In this document: positions 7,381 to 14,279 of the stretch, piece by piece
How the letters are laid out: each line of letters begins with the position of its first letter
How positions within the stretch are numbered: the stretch's first letter is position 1
Assembly: GCA_026419705.1 (NCBI GenBank)
Contig: JANZYY010000020.1
Location: 1-20,448 of the forward strand
DNA: 20,448 nucleotides
Reading direction: 5' to 3'
Origin: Fischerella sp.
Lineage (GTDB): Bacteria; Cyanobacteriota; Cyanobacteriia; Cyanobacteriales; Nostocaceae
Notes under the pieces: model-generated
Told to the model about the DNA's origin: nothing
What the model saw: the letters and a program-made list of their open reading frames with translations, nothing else
Databases searched by the model: none
Position numbers and translations under genes: made by a program

Positions 7381-7767
7381 TGGATCCGAGCAGAGTCGAA
7401 CTGCTGTCCAGTCGGGGTATTGACCCCCTACTCGCTCACAGGCTTAGCCTTTCTACCCTCAAGGCGGGGAACGTTCTTTATCCCGAACGCTAGGATACCC
7501 TGGTTGAATCTTTGCTAATAAGTCCACCAGGGAATACTTATTAGCGCATCCGTTGGGGTTTGCCCCTAGCCCTTAACGGAGTCAGACTAGAAGCGCTCGA
7601 ACCTATAAGAGGCTATTAGGCAACTGCTACAGCAGCTTCCTTACGAGCAAATTTTACGATGTTGTTCGCATTTACTTTTTTTGAGCCTTGGATTTACGAG
7701 AGAAGACTCACTCTCGACCTGCATCACAGGGCAGCTTTCGCCAGCCTGTCGAAACCGTTACGGACCC
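7381..7767 (-). ncRNA. ssrA: tmRNA (ssrA)
   Basis: A 387-nt one-piece tmRNA that rescues stalled ribosomes and tags the unfinished protein. The 5' end GGGTCCG pairs with the 3' CGGATCC over 7 bp, including the G-U third pair needed for alanine charging, followed by discriminator A. CCA is not encoded. The conserved D-loop-like GGTTTCGACAGG is near the 5' end, and the T-arm GCAG-TTCGACT-CTGC is near the 3' end. The tag frame is at 7616-7669. Several pairings consistent with pseudoknots are present between tag and T-arm, for example CTAATAAGT with ACTTATTAG. Upstream are promoter-like elements and downstream a strong terminator. The ends are inferred from the acceptor stem. Confidence 0.96.
7616..7669 (-). 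other. tmRNA tag-peptide reading frame
   Basis: Resume codon GCG at 7669, then the tag ANNIVKFARKEAAVAVA and TAA, followed directly by TAG. ANNIVKFAR is the familiar cyanobacterial tag start. The end AVAVA is slightly longer than the VAA or LAA endings I know from this group, but it is still small and hydrophobic as ClpXP-type proteases need. Confidence 0.93.
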
Positions 7768-7774
7768 ATGGGGT

Positions 7775-7806
7775 TATATATTCCCATTATAGTGCGTGGT
7801 TGTCAA
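7775..7806 (-). promoter_or_regulatory. Probable ssrA promoter
   Basis: On the minus strand a perfect TTGACA (7801-7806) is followed 20 nt later by TATATA (7775-7780), which ends 7 nt before the tmRNA 5' end. An exact TATAAT is also present at 7786-7791 but is only 9 nt from TTGACA. The spacing is not ideal for either, so the -10 assignment is uncertain. Confidence 0.45.
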
Positions 7807-7843
7807 ATCTGCCACTATCTGCTTGAAAATTAAAAAGATTTTG

Positions 7844-7910
7844 CTTGGTGTCCTTGTGCCTTGGTGGTGAAAAAATGTCTTTTAAACCACAAAGACACTA
7901 AGACACAAAG
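7844..7910 (-). terminator. Inverted repeat behind the atp operon, possible terminator
   Basis: Arms of 25 nt (7844-7868 and 7886-7910) are complementary at about 20 positions, with a 17-nt loop. It starts about 20 nt after the gamma-subunit stop codon. Read on the minus strand it is followed by CAAAATCTTTTTAATTTT, so it could end the atp transcript before ssrA. The arm sequence (CTTTGTGTC..., ...ACCACAAAG) resembles a dispersed cyanobacterial repeat, so the terminator role is an inference. Confidence 0.55.
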
Positions 7911-7930
7911 GTAAAAATCACTCGAGTCAC

Positions 7931-8878
7931 CTAAGTAAGTGCTTCAGCGCCGCCCACAACTTCAAGAATTTCCTGGGTAATTGAGGCTTGCCGTGCTTTG
8001 TTGTAAGACAGGGTAAGGCTATTGATTAATTCAGCGGCGTTATCGCTGGCGTTGCTCATAGCTGTCATTCGCGCGGCTAGTTCACTGGCAGCAGATTCTT
8101 GCAGCGCCCGCAAGAGCTGGTTAGTTAGATAGAGAGATAGCAGAGAATCCAGAATTTGCAATGGATCTTGCTCGAAAATCATATCGCGGGGCAAGGGGCG
8201 GACTTGAGCTGTTACTTTCTGACGTTCTACTTCAAACTGACCACCACGAGTTGTGAGACGGAAGATTTCATCATCTGCGGTTTCTAGACCTTGGGGGTCA
8301 AGGGGAAGCAGAGTTTGCACTACCGGACGAGAACTAACTAAAGAAACGAAACGAGTGTAAATTAATTCGATGCGGTCTACACTTTCTGATAAAAACAGGG
8401 AAAGTAGTTCATTAGCAATGTTAGAGGCTTCCACAGCGGTGGGAATTTGTTCTAAGCCAGAATAGGTAGCGTCAATAGGTTGGTTACGACGCTGAAAGTA
8501 CTGGGTAGCTTTACGCCCTACAATCACAAATTTGTAATCGATTCCTTCTGCCTTGAGTTCGTTGGCGCGAGTTTCCGCACGTTTAATCACGTTGTTGTTG
8601 TAGCCACCGCACAGGCCGCGATCGCCTGAAACTACCAATAGCCCCACTGACCTCACTTGCCGTTTTTTCAACAAAGGCAGGTTAGCTTCTTCAAACCGCA
8701 GACGGGCTTGCAATCCGTAGAGTACTTGTGCCAAGCGGTCGGCAAAGGGGCGAGTAGCTAACACCTGTTCTTGAGCGCGACGAACTCTGGCGGCAGCTAC
8801 TAGCCGCATAGCTTCTGTGATTTTTTTGGTATTTTTTACTGACTGAATGCGATCGCGTATCGCTTTGAGATTAGCCAT
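7931..8878 (-). CDS. atpG: ATP synthase gamma subunit (cyanobacterial atpC)
   Basis: 315 residues, the central rotor shaft of F1 that couples proton flow to catalysis. The N-terminal helix (MANLKAIRDRIQSVKNTKKITEAM) and the C-terminal helix (LINSLTLSYNKARQASITQEILE) form the coiled-coil shaft, and SGDRGLCGGYN is at 84-94. The protein carries the extra 30-40 residue segment at about 198-233 found in photosynthetic gamma subunits. It has no cysteines there, so it lacks the thiol switch of plant chloroplasts, as expected for cyanobacteria. It is the last gene of the operon. The ATG at 8878 has no clear Shine-Dalgarno: the upstream sequence is an STRR ending 5 nt from the start codon. Confidence 0.98.
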   Translation of the reverse strand: MANLKAIRDRIQSVKNTKKITEAMRLVAAARVRRAQEQVLATRPFADRLAQVLYGLQARLRFEEANLPLLKKRQVRSVGLLVVSGDRGLCGGYNNNVIKRAETRANELKAEGIDYKFVIVGRKATQYFQRRNQPIDATYSGLEQIPTAVEASNIANELLSLFLSESVDRIELIYTRFVSLVSSRPVVQTLLPLDPQGLETADDEIFRLTTRGGQFEVERQKVTAQVRPLPRDMIFEQDPLQILDSLLSLYLTNQLLRALQESAASELAARMTAMSNASDNAAELINSLTLSYNKARQASITQEILEVVGGAEALT

Positions 8879-8883
8879 AGTCC

Positions 8884-8969
8884 GATTTTAGATTTTAGAT
8901 TTTAGATTTTAGATTTGGAATTTTGGATTTTAGATTTTATCCAAAATCCAAAATCCAAAATCCAAAATT
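8884..8969. repeat. STRR pair and inverted repeat between atpA and gamma
   Basis: Four exact copies of GATTTTA (8884-8911) plus part of a fifth, then four exact copies of CCAAAAT (8941-8968). AATTTTGGATTTT at 8919-8931 pairs perfectly with AAAATCCAAAATT at 8957-8969, giving a 13-bp stem. The block fills nearly the whole 92-bp spacer between the alpha and gamma genes. Confidence 0.9.
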
Positions 8970-8970
8970 G

Positions 8971-10491
8971 CTAAGCTGTTGCTAAGAATGTCTTTTTGTA
9001 TTCATTGATAGCTTCTTTCAAAGCTGCTTCTTCACTCTCACCCAGTACTTTCTGTGATTGTACCCCTTGTACGTACTCAGGTTTGCTGGTCTTTACGTAC
9101 TCCCGCAGACCTTTGGAAAAGGCAGTAATCTTATCTACAGGAATATCATCTAAGTAACCATTAATACCAGCATAGAGAATGGCTACTTGCTCGTATACTG
9201 ATAGGGGAGAGTTTTGCGGCTGCTTCAGGAGTTCCCGCAAGCGCTGACCCCGTGCCAGCTGGTCTTGGGTAGCTTTATCAAGGTCAGAAGCAAATTGCGC
9301 GAAGGCTTGCAATTCATCAAATTGTGCCAATTCTAGCTTCAACTTACCAGCAACTTTTTTCATTGCTTTGGTTTGAGCAGCGGAACCCACGCGGGATACG
9401 GAAATACCAGGGTTAATGGCAGGACGAATACCAGCATTGAACAGGTCAGAAGATAGGAAGATCTGACCGTCGGTAATAGAAATTACGTTGGTGGGGATGT
9501 AAGCAGATACGTCACCTGCTTGGGTTTCGATAATTGGTAGGGCGGTCATGCTACCTTTGCCCAATTCGTCGCTCAGCTTAGCTGCCCGTTCCAACAAGCG
9601 GGAGTGGAGGTAGAATACATCTCCAGGATAAGCTTCCCGTCCGGGGGGACGACGTAGCAGCAGAGACATTTGCCGATAGGCTGCGGCTTGCTTGGAAAGG
9701 TCATCGTAGATCACCAGGGTAGCTTTGCCCTTGTACATGAAGTACTCAGCAATTGAGGCACCAGTATAAGGAGCCAGGTATTGCAGGGATGCAGGGTCAC
9801 TGGCATTAGCAGCAACAACGATGGTGTAATCCATGGCACCCTTGTCTTGCAATGTCTGTAAGACGTTAGCCACGGTGGAAGCTTTTTGACCGATGGCGAC
9901 GTAGACGCAGATTACATCTTCTTCTTTTTGGTTAATGATAGTGTCGATCGCGATCGCTGTCTTACCGGTTTGGCGATCGCCGATAATCAATTCTCGCTGA
10001 CCGCGACCAATGGGAATCATTGCATCGATGGCGGTAATACCAGTTTGCAGGGGTTCGTGTACAGAGCGACGCGCGACAATACCTGGTGCAGGAGATTCAA
10101 TTAAACGGGTTTCAGTGGTCTTGATTTCTCCCTTGCCATCAATTGGACGACCCAAAGCATCGACAACTCGTCCAATCAAAGCTTCTCCCACTGGCACCTG
10201 AGCAATTTTGCCCGTGGCGGTAACGGTGCTACCTTCTTGAATTTCATGGCCTTCGCCCATCAGCACTGCACCGACGTTATCTTCTTCCAAGTTAAGGGCG
10301 ATGCCGATTGTACCATCTTCAAACTCTAACAGTTCTTGAGACATGGCCTTTTCTAGACCATAGACACGAGCAATACCATCACCTACTTGCAGAACGGTAC
10401 CAACGTTAGCAACTTTGACTTGTTGGTCGTATTGCTCGATTTGTTGTTGAATAATGCTGCTAATTTCGTCAGGTCTGATACTAATTGCCAT
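8971..10491 (-). CDS. atpA: ATP synthase alpha subunit
   Basis: 506 residues, full length. The alpha subunits form the F1 hexamer with beta and hold non-catalytic nucleotide sites. The Walker A motif GDRQTGKT is at 171-178, the Walker B region LVIYDD at 249-254, and the family signature PAINPGISVSRVGS at 347-360, whose Arg357 is the arginine that reaches into the catalytic site. The frame extends nine codons upstream to a TTG at 10518, but the ATG at 10491 (MAISIRPDEISSII) matches the usual start. The sequence before it is purine-rich (GAAGAAAAAGA). It lies between the delta and gamma genes; the partner beta gene is elsewhere in the genome, as usual in cyanobacteria. Confidence 0.99.
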   Translation of the reverse strand: MAISIRPDEISSIIQQQIEQYDQQVKVANVGTVLQVGDGIARVYGLEKAMSQELLEFEDGTIGIALNLEEDNVGAVLMGEGHEIQEGSTVTATGKIAQVPVGEALIGRVVDALGRPIDGKGEIKTTETRLIESPAPGIVARRSVHEPLQTGITAIDAMIPIGRGQRELIIGDRQTGKTAIAIDTIINQKEEDVICVYVAIGQKASTVANVLQTLQDKGAMDYTIVVAANASDPASLQYLAPYTGASIAEYFMYKGKATLVIYDDLSKQAAAYRQMSLLLRRPPGREAYPGDVFYLHSRLLERAAKLSDELGKGSMTALPIIETQAGDVSAYIPTNVISITDGQIFLSSDLFNAGIRPAINPGISVSRVGSAAQTKAMKKVAGKLKLELAQFDELQAFAQFASDLDKATQDQLARGQRLRELLKQPQNSPLSVYEQVAILYAGINGYLDDIPVDKITAFSKGLREYVKTSKPEYVQGVQSQKVLGESEEAALKEAINEYKKTFLATA

Positions 10492-10529
10492 TTGTCTATC
10501 TTTTTCTTCGTGAGACAACAGGAGTTAAG

Positions 10530-10579
10530 AACTATGAATCATGATTTTTAAAATTTTTCACAATTCATAATTCATAATT
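10530..10579. repeat. Inverted repeat between the delta and alpha genes
   Basis: Arms of 18 nt (10530-10547 and 10562-10579) match at 15 positions: AACTATGAATCATGATTT against AATTCATAATTCATAATT. The loop is 14 nt and A/T-rich. It fills about half of the 89-bp spacer and reads as an ATTCATA-type STRR hairpin. Confidence 0.75.
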
Positions 10580-10580
10580 T

Positions 10581-11135
10581 TTACGCGCTAGTTAAGCGCA
10601 AGGACAGGCGACGCAGCTGGCCTCGCAAACTAGCGTCAATTACTTGTGAGCCTACCTTGATAATGACACCACCAATGATATCAGGGTCAATTTTGGTTTC
10701 TAGTTCTACTTCGCGAGCGTTGGTCATTCCTATGACCTTTTCTTTAACTGCTTGTTGCTGCGCTTCCGAGAGAGGAACGGCAGAAACCACTTCTGCTAAC
10801 ACTGTTTGCTTTTGCTGTCGCAAAAGCGCCAAATATTGTTGGCAAATATCTTTCAACAACATAATGCGCCGTCTGTCTACCAACAGCATTAAGAAATTAC
10901 GGAGATATGTGTTAGCACCTTCACCAATAATGCGGTTGATAACTGCTTTTTTGTCCTCAGGCTGAATAAATGGGTTGCCAAGAAACTTTTGTAGCTGCTC
11001 GCTCTGTGACAACAAATTCAGCAATGTACGCATATCATTGCCGAACTCTTCTGTGAGATTTCTTGATTGCGCTACCGACATCAAAGCTTCTGCGTAAGGA
11101 ACGGCTATTTCTGTGAATGCTACACTACCTTTCAT
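10581..11135 (-). CDS. atpH: ATP synthase delta subunit (cyanobacterial atpD; OSCP-like)
   Basis: 184 residues. Delta sits on top of F1 and joins it to the peripheral b/b' stalk. The N-terminal helical domain (about 8-110, VPYAEALMSVAQ and FLGNPFIQPEDKKAVI) binds alpha. The C-terminal part contains the signature DPDIIGGVIIKVGSQVIDASLRGQLRRL at about 149-176. The ATG lies only 2 nt after the b-subunit stop codon. Its ribosome binding site GGGAGG is inside the end of the b gene, so translation is probably coupled. Confidence 0.97.
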   Translation of the reverse strand: MKGSVAFTEIAVPYAEALMSVAQSRNLTEEFGNDMRTLLNLLSQSEQLQKFLGNPFIQPEDKKAVINRIIGEGANTYLRNFLMLLVDRRRIMLLKDICQQYLALLRQQKQTVLAEVVSAVPLSEAQQQAVKEKVIGMTNAREVELETKIDPDIIGGVIIKVGSQVIDASLRGQLRRLSLRLTSA

Positions 11136-11137
11136 TC

Positions 11138-11683
11138 CTAGCCTCCCAGTAGCGCGATGCTACGGTCAATTAATGTTTGTTGAGCTTCGTTGCTAATTCC
11201 ACTCCTGAGTTCGGACTCAGCTTTTTCCAATGCCATAGCCACTACCTGCTGTCGCAGTTGGGCAAGCGCCCGCTCTCTTTCTGTATCTAAATCGCGAGCA
11301 GCTGTTTCTCTCATGCGTTCTACATCTTCTGCTGCTCGCGCCAAAATTGCTTCACGAACTGAGCGAGCATTTTCTTCAGCAGCTTTGCGGATTTGCTGCG
11401 CCTCTGCTTGCGCCTGAGTCAACTTTTGCTGCGCCTCGGAAAGCTTGATTGCTGCTTCTTTTGCACGTTCTTCTGCTTCCCGAATTGCTGTTTCTATATT
11501 TGAGCGTCGCTCGTTTAGGGTGTTGCTTATAACTTTACGCCCAAAGTAAAATAAAACGCCAATCAGAATTGCCAGGTTAATTATATTGGTTTCAAGAATG
11601 TTTAAGTCAAGACCGAAACCGCCTTGCGATTCTGCTTGTGCCACCTCTGTGGCTACTAATAAGACAGTTCCTATGATACCCAT
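11138..11683 (-). CDS. atpF: ATP synthase b subunit
   Basis: 181 residues, one of two peripheral-stalk subunits. One N-terminal membrane helix (about 31-48, TNIINLAILIGVLFYFGR) follows a short lumenal segment that may be partly processed (TEVAQAESQGG). The rest is a long charged helix rich in A, E, Q and R (about 58-165) that forms the stalk coiled coil with b'. The Shine-Dalgarno is weak (GGGAGC further upstream). The next gene, delta, begins 2 nt after its stop. The adjacent b' gene is shorter and is the paralogue. Confidence 0.97.
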   Translation of the reverse strand: MGIIGTVLLVATEVAQAESQGGFGLDLNILETNIINLAILIGVLFYFGRKVISNTLNERRSNIETAIREAEERAKEAAIKLSEAQQKLTQAQAEAQQIRKAAEENARSVREAILARAAEDVERMRETAARDLDTERERALAQLRQQVVAMALEKAESELRSGISNEAQQTLIDRSIALLGG

Positions 11684-11965
11684 CTACAACTGCGCTGCTC
11701 CCTTGCTAATATCAGTTAGAACTTTCCCAAAGGAAAAAAGTGCCACTTTCGACTGGCAATTTTAGATTTTAGATTTCAGATTTGAGATTTTTTGATTATC
11801 GCTAATCTAAAATCTTCAATCCCCATTCCCTTGCGGGTGGGGTCAATCCAAAATCCAAAATCGTAAATCTAAAATTGGTTGACACTCAATTCAGCGCTCG
11901 CCGGACTTCTGCCCTGCAGCGCGTATCTTTTTTGGAATCGATGTTGCGAGCTATCAAAAATCACT
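11684..11965. other. Long spacer between b' and b genes
   Basis: At 282 bp this is the longest gap inside the atp operon. It contains the nested inverted repeats at 11757-11877 and otherwise no gene or clear promoter. Confidence 0.6.
11757..11877. repeat. Nested STRR palindrome between b' and b genes
   Basis: Three levels of symmetry are visible. The outer 13-bp stem is CAATTTTAGATTT (11757-11769) / AAATCTAAAATTG (11865-11877). A second, mutually exclusive 12-bp stem is AGATTTTAGATT (11764-11775) / AATCTAAAATCT (11804-11815). A separate GC hairpin at about 11821-11842 has CCCCA / TGGGG outside and CCC-TTGC-GGG inside. CCAAAAT heptamers lie at about 11847-11861. Confidence 0.85.
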
Positions 11966-12397
11966 TTATTTAACTAAAGTCGGTCCCAAGAGTTTTTCCA
12001 GAATCTGCCTGCTGAAGGCATCTACCTGTTGCTCTAAGGAACGTAAAGCTTCCTGCTTTTGCTGTTCTATTTCTTGAGCCACTTGTTCTCGTTGAGCCTG
12101 AGCTTCTCTTTGTGCTTCAGCGATTTTCTCAGCAGTGATTTTTTGAGCTTCCGCTTGAGCTTCAGCCACAATTGCTTGAGATTGTCTGCGAGCTTCTGCT
12201 AGTTGCCGCTCATATTCTTTAGTCAATCGCTCAGCTTTAGCCAAACGTTCCCGAGCTTCAAGGTTATTCGTTCGGATGTAATTATCCCGATCGTCCAGTG
12301 CCTTGGTCAATGGCTTGTAGAAAATCACATTTAAAACAGCTGCCAACAGCAGGAACTGCAATGCCATCAAGGGCAAGGTAGCGTCGAAATCAAACAT
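11966..12397 (-). CDS. atpF2: ATP synthase b' subunit (cyanobacterial atpG)
   Basis: 143 residues. The second peripheral-stalk subunit, found as a separate gene in photosynthetic bacteria and plastids. One membrane helix at about 8-27 (LPLMALQFLLLAAVLNVIFY) is followed by a long charged helix (about 36-137) with A/E/Q heptads. It lacks the N-terminal extension of the b subunit. A strong ribosome binding site AAGGAG lies 6 nt before the ATG, the best in the operon. Confidence 0.97.
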   Translation of the reverse strand: MFDFDATLPLMALQFLLLAAVLNVIFYKPLTKALDDRDNYIRTNNLEARERLAKAERLTKEYERQLAEARRQSQAIVAEAQAEAQKITAEKIAEAQREAQAQREQVAQEIEQQKQEALRSLEQQVDAFSRQILEKLLGPTLVK

Positions 12398-12518
12398 TTC
12401 TCTCCTTTTTGGCTGTAACAGCAGTTTTTCATGGCAAGCAATAACGAATTCAACTTTTCATCGTCATACTCTCTAGAGACCCTATCACTACAAAGGTATA
12501 AAGGGTCAATCTAGATTA

Positions 12519-12540
12519 GAGACGTGATGGATCACGTCTC
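12519..12540. repeat. Perfect 10-bp hairpin after the c-subunit gene
   Basis: GAGACGTGAT (12519-12528) and ATCACGTCTC (12531-12540) are exact reverse complements separated by GG. The sequence is GC-richer than the other operon repeats and is not an STRR. It starts 23 nt beyond the c-gene stop codon on the minus strand. No T-run follows, but a 10-nt palindrome AATCTAGATT (12508-12517) comes next. The position suits an mRNA 3'-stabilising or partial-termination element for the highly expressed c subunit (inference). Confidence 0.85.
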
Positions 12541-12563
12541 CAAACCACGAAAAGTTTTAGAGT

Positions 12564-12809
12564 TTAGGAAAAGGGGTTAGCAAATAGCAGTACCAGAGCA
12601 ATCACTAGACCGTAGATTGTCAGTGATTCCATGAACGCCAAGGTTAACAGCAGAGTACCGCGAATTTTTCCTTCTGCTTCTGGCTGACGAGCAATACCTT
12701 CTACTGCTTGACCAGCAGCATTTCCTTGACCAATACCAGGACCAATAGCAGCTAAACCAATTGCTAAAGCCGCAGCGAGAACAGAAGCAGCAGAAATCAA
12801 TGGATCCAT
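12564..12809 (-). CDS. atpE: ATP synthase c subunit (proteolipid; cyanobacterial atpH)
   Basis: 81 residues, the full length of the cyanobacterial c-ring subunit. It is a hairpin of two membrane helices (about 8-40 and 50-77) joined by the polar loop ARQPEAEGK (40-48). Glu61 (FMESLTIYG) is the proton-carrying carboxylate. The helix-1 glycine motif GPGIGQGNAAG spans 23-33. AAGGA upstream gives a good ribosome binding site. Many copies are needed per enzyme, which makes the perfect hairpin directly downstream notable. Confidence 0.99.
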   Translation of the reverse strand: MDPLISAASVLAAALAIGLAAIGPGIGQGNAAGQAVEGIARQPEAEGKIRGTLLLTLAFMESLTIYGLVIALVLLFANPFS

Positions 12810-12863
12810 GTCGATTTTCCTTACCTTAAGTACAGAACGAACGGTTTTTGATTTGAGATTTTG

Positions 12864-12913
12864 ATTTTAGATTTGGAACCGAATCCAAAATTCGGACATC
12901 CAAAATCTAAAAT
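12864..12913. repeat. STRR inverted repeat between a and c genes
   Basis: ATTTTAGATTTGGA (12864-12877) pairs with TCCAAAATCTAAAAT (12899-12913) with a one-base bulge. Nested inside is CCGAA / TTCGG (12879-12883 and 12891-12895) with a 7-nt loop. Confidence 0.8.
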
Positions 12914-12930
12914 TACATCAACTGAGGACT

Positions 12931-13686
12931 CTAGTGTCCCTCATGTTCTTCACCACCATGCCCCTCCATCGCCTCATGTATGTAAGCTGCTGCTAAGGTG
13001 GCAAAAACTAAGGCTTGAATTGCACTTGTAAATAACCCCAGAGCCATTACCGGCAGAGGCACAAATAGAGGGACCAAAAGAACTAGTACCGCCACCACTA
13101 ACTCATCCGCCAATATGTTGCCAAAAAGACGGAAGCTTAGGGAAAGGGGTTTGGTGAAATCTTCTAGAATCGCGATTGGTAAAAGAATCGGTGTTGGCTC
13201 GATATACTTTTTAAAGTAACCCAAACCGCGCTTGCTAAAACCGGCGTAAAAATAAGCTAAAGAAGTTAACAACGCCAGTGCGACTGTCGTATTGATGTCA
13301 TTAGTCGGAGCTGCCAATTCACCCGATGGCAGTTTGATGAGCTTCCAAGGAACTAAAGCGCCCGACCAATTCGATACGAAGATAAACAAAAACAATGTGC
13401 CGATAAAAGGCACCCAAGGACGATACTCTTTCTCACCAATCTGGTTTTTCGTCAAATCTCGAATAAATTCCAGGGCATATTCCATAAAATTTTGTATGCC
13501 ACTAGGAATCCTCTGGATGTTGCGAGTGGCGGCTAGTGAAGCTATCACTAGAATGCCAATTACAAACCAGGAGGTGAGAAAAACTTGTCCATGTACTTTC
13601 AGATTACCCAATTGCCAGTAGAAGTGACGTCCTACCTCTAATTCGGCAAGAGGAACGGAATTGAAGAAGTTCAGAAAATTGAGCAT
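12931..13686 (-). CDS. atpB: ATP synthase a subunit (cyanobacterial atpI)
   Basis: 251 residues. The stationary proton channel of Fo in the thylakoid membrane. The essential arginine is R186 in LSLSFRLFGNILADE (182-196), which faces Glu61 of the c ring. Hydrophobic helices lie at about 37-53, 95-113, 133-149, 163-180, 190-210 and 214-236. The C-terminus is His/Glu/Gly-rich (HEAMEGHGGEEHEGH, 237-251), which I would regard as a mild oddity. GGGAAG before the ATG is a good ribosome binding site. It lies between atp1 and the c gene. Confidence 0.98.
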   Translation of the reverse strand: MLNFLNFFNSVPLAELEVGRHFYWQLGNLKVHGQVFLTSWFVIGILVIASLAATRNIQRIPSGIQNFMEYALEFIRDLTKNQIGEKEYRPWVPFIGTLFLFIFVSNWSGALVPWKLIKLPSGELAAPTNDINTTVALALLTSLAYFYAGFSKRGLGYFKKYIEPTPILLPIAILEDFTKPLSLSFRLFGNILADELVVAVLVLLVPLFVPLPVMALGLFTSAIQALVFATLAAAYIHEAMEGHGGEEHEGH

Positions 13687-13706
13687 TTTCTTCCCATATC
13701 AATTAC

Positions 13707-13728
13707 TTCTCCAATATTACTTGGAGAA
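13707..13728. repeat. Perfect hairpin between atp1 and the a-subunit gene
   Basis: TTCTCCAA (13707-13714) and TTGGAGAA (13721-13728) are exact reverse complements around a 6-nt loop. It lies 20-42 nt upstream of the a-subunit start codon. It could affect messenger processing or act as a protein site. Confidence 0.7.
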
Positions 13729-13787
13729 CAGGAACTTGGAGCCTTGTGTGGATTTACTTGAGGCAAACTCACATTGGCCTTTCAAGG

Positions 13788-14279
13788 TTATCTAAGTGTC
13801 GGCAAGCCAGAGAAAAATGCCTCTCTGACTACATAGATCATGAGCGTTGCTTTATAAGTGAGAAATCCCAAAAATATGGGCAAAATTTGTAGTTCATTCC
13901 ACCGGGATGCCAGTAGGATTATGACTACTAATAGGGCAAACCGGTTTTTATTCAGTTGCCGCTTTTGTGGGCCCAAACGCTCAACATCTTTTGCCAACAT
14001 CCTCATGTAAAGCATACCCGTAAATGCCCCAAGAATATAATTCAGGGCGATATTTAGGGAATAAAAAATCCACACAGAGATAAAAATAATCCCCGTTAAG
14101 ACAAGTGTGATTAGCAAAAACTCCTGGTAGAGTTTATAGAACTCTTGCATAGAGTTTACTGGTTCTGGGTCCTCAAAACCAGATTGAGTATCTTGTCGTG
14201 TTGTCGGTGTGGGATCAGTTGATCGATCGGACAAGCTCACGGGACTTGAAACCAGCACAGCTAATGATGTTGACTGCAC
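13788..14279 (-). CDS. atp1: ATP synthase protein I (Atp1), first gene of the operon
   Basis: 163 residues as written. A small membrane protein encoded at the head of the cluster, thought from related AtpI proteins to help c-ring assembly; it is not part of the enzyme. Four hydrophobic segments lie at about 52-74, 76-96, 112-126 and 131-149. Residues 1-43 are polar, rich in S/T/P/D, with no signal peptide. The start is uncertain: 14279 is a GTG with no ribosome binding site, and an ATG at codon 44 (14150, MQEFYKLYQEF) begins the conserved part. A TATGAT element at 14294-14299 could be a -10 box but has no good -35. The call rests on position and topology. Confidence 0.87.
   Translation of the reverse strand: MQSTSLAVLVSSPVSLSDRSTDPTPTTRQDTQSGFEDPEPVNSMQEFYKLYQEFLLITLVLTGIIFISVWIFYSLNIALNYILGAFTGMLYMRMLAKDVERLGPQKRQLNKNRFALLVVIILLASRWNELQILPIFLGFLTYKATLMIYVVREAFFSGLPTLR

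Noticed and set aside
8884..8969. Tandem repeats considered as a CRISPR array
   Set aside because: Units are 7 nt and directly adjacent, with no spacers and no cas genes; they are STRRs.
10492..10518. Nine-codon N-terminal extension of atpA from a TTG
   Set aside because: The standard alpha-subunit start MAISIRPDE is at the ATG at 10491; the extension is not typical of the family.
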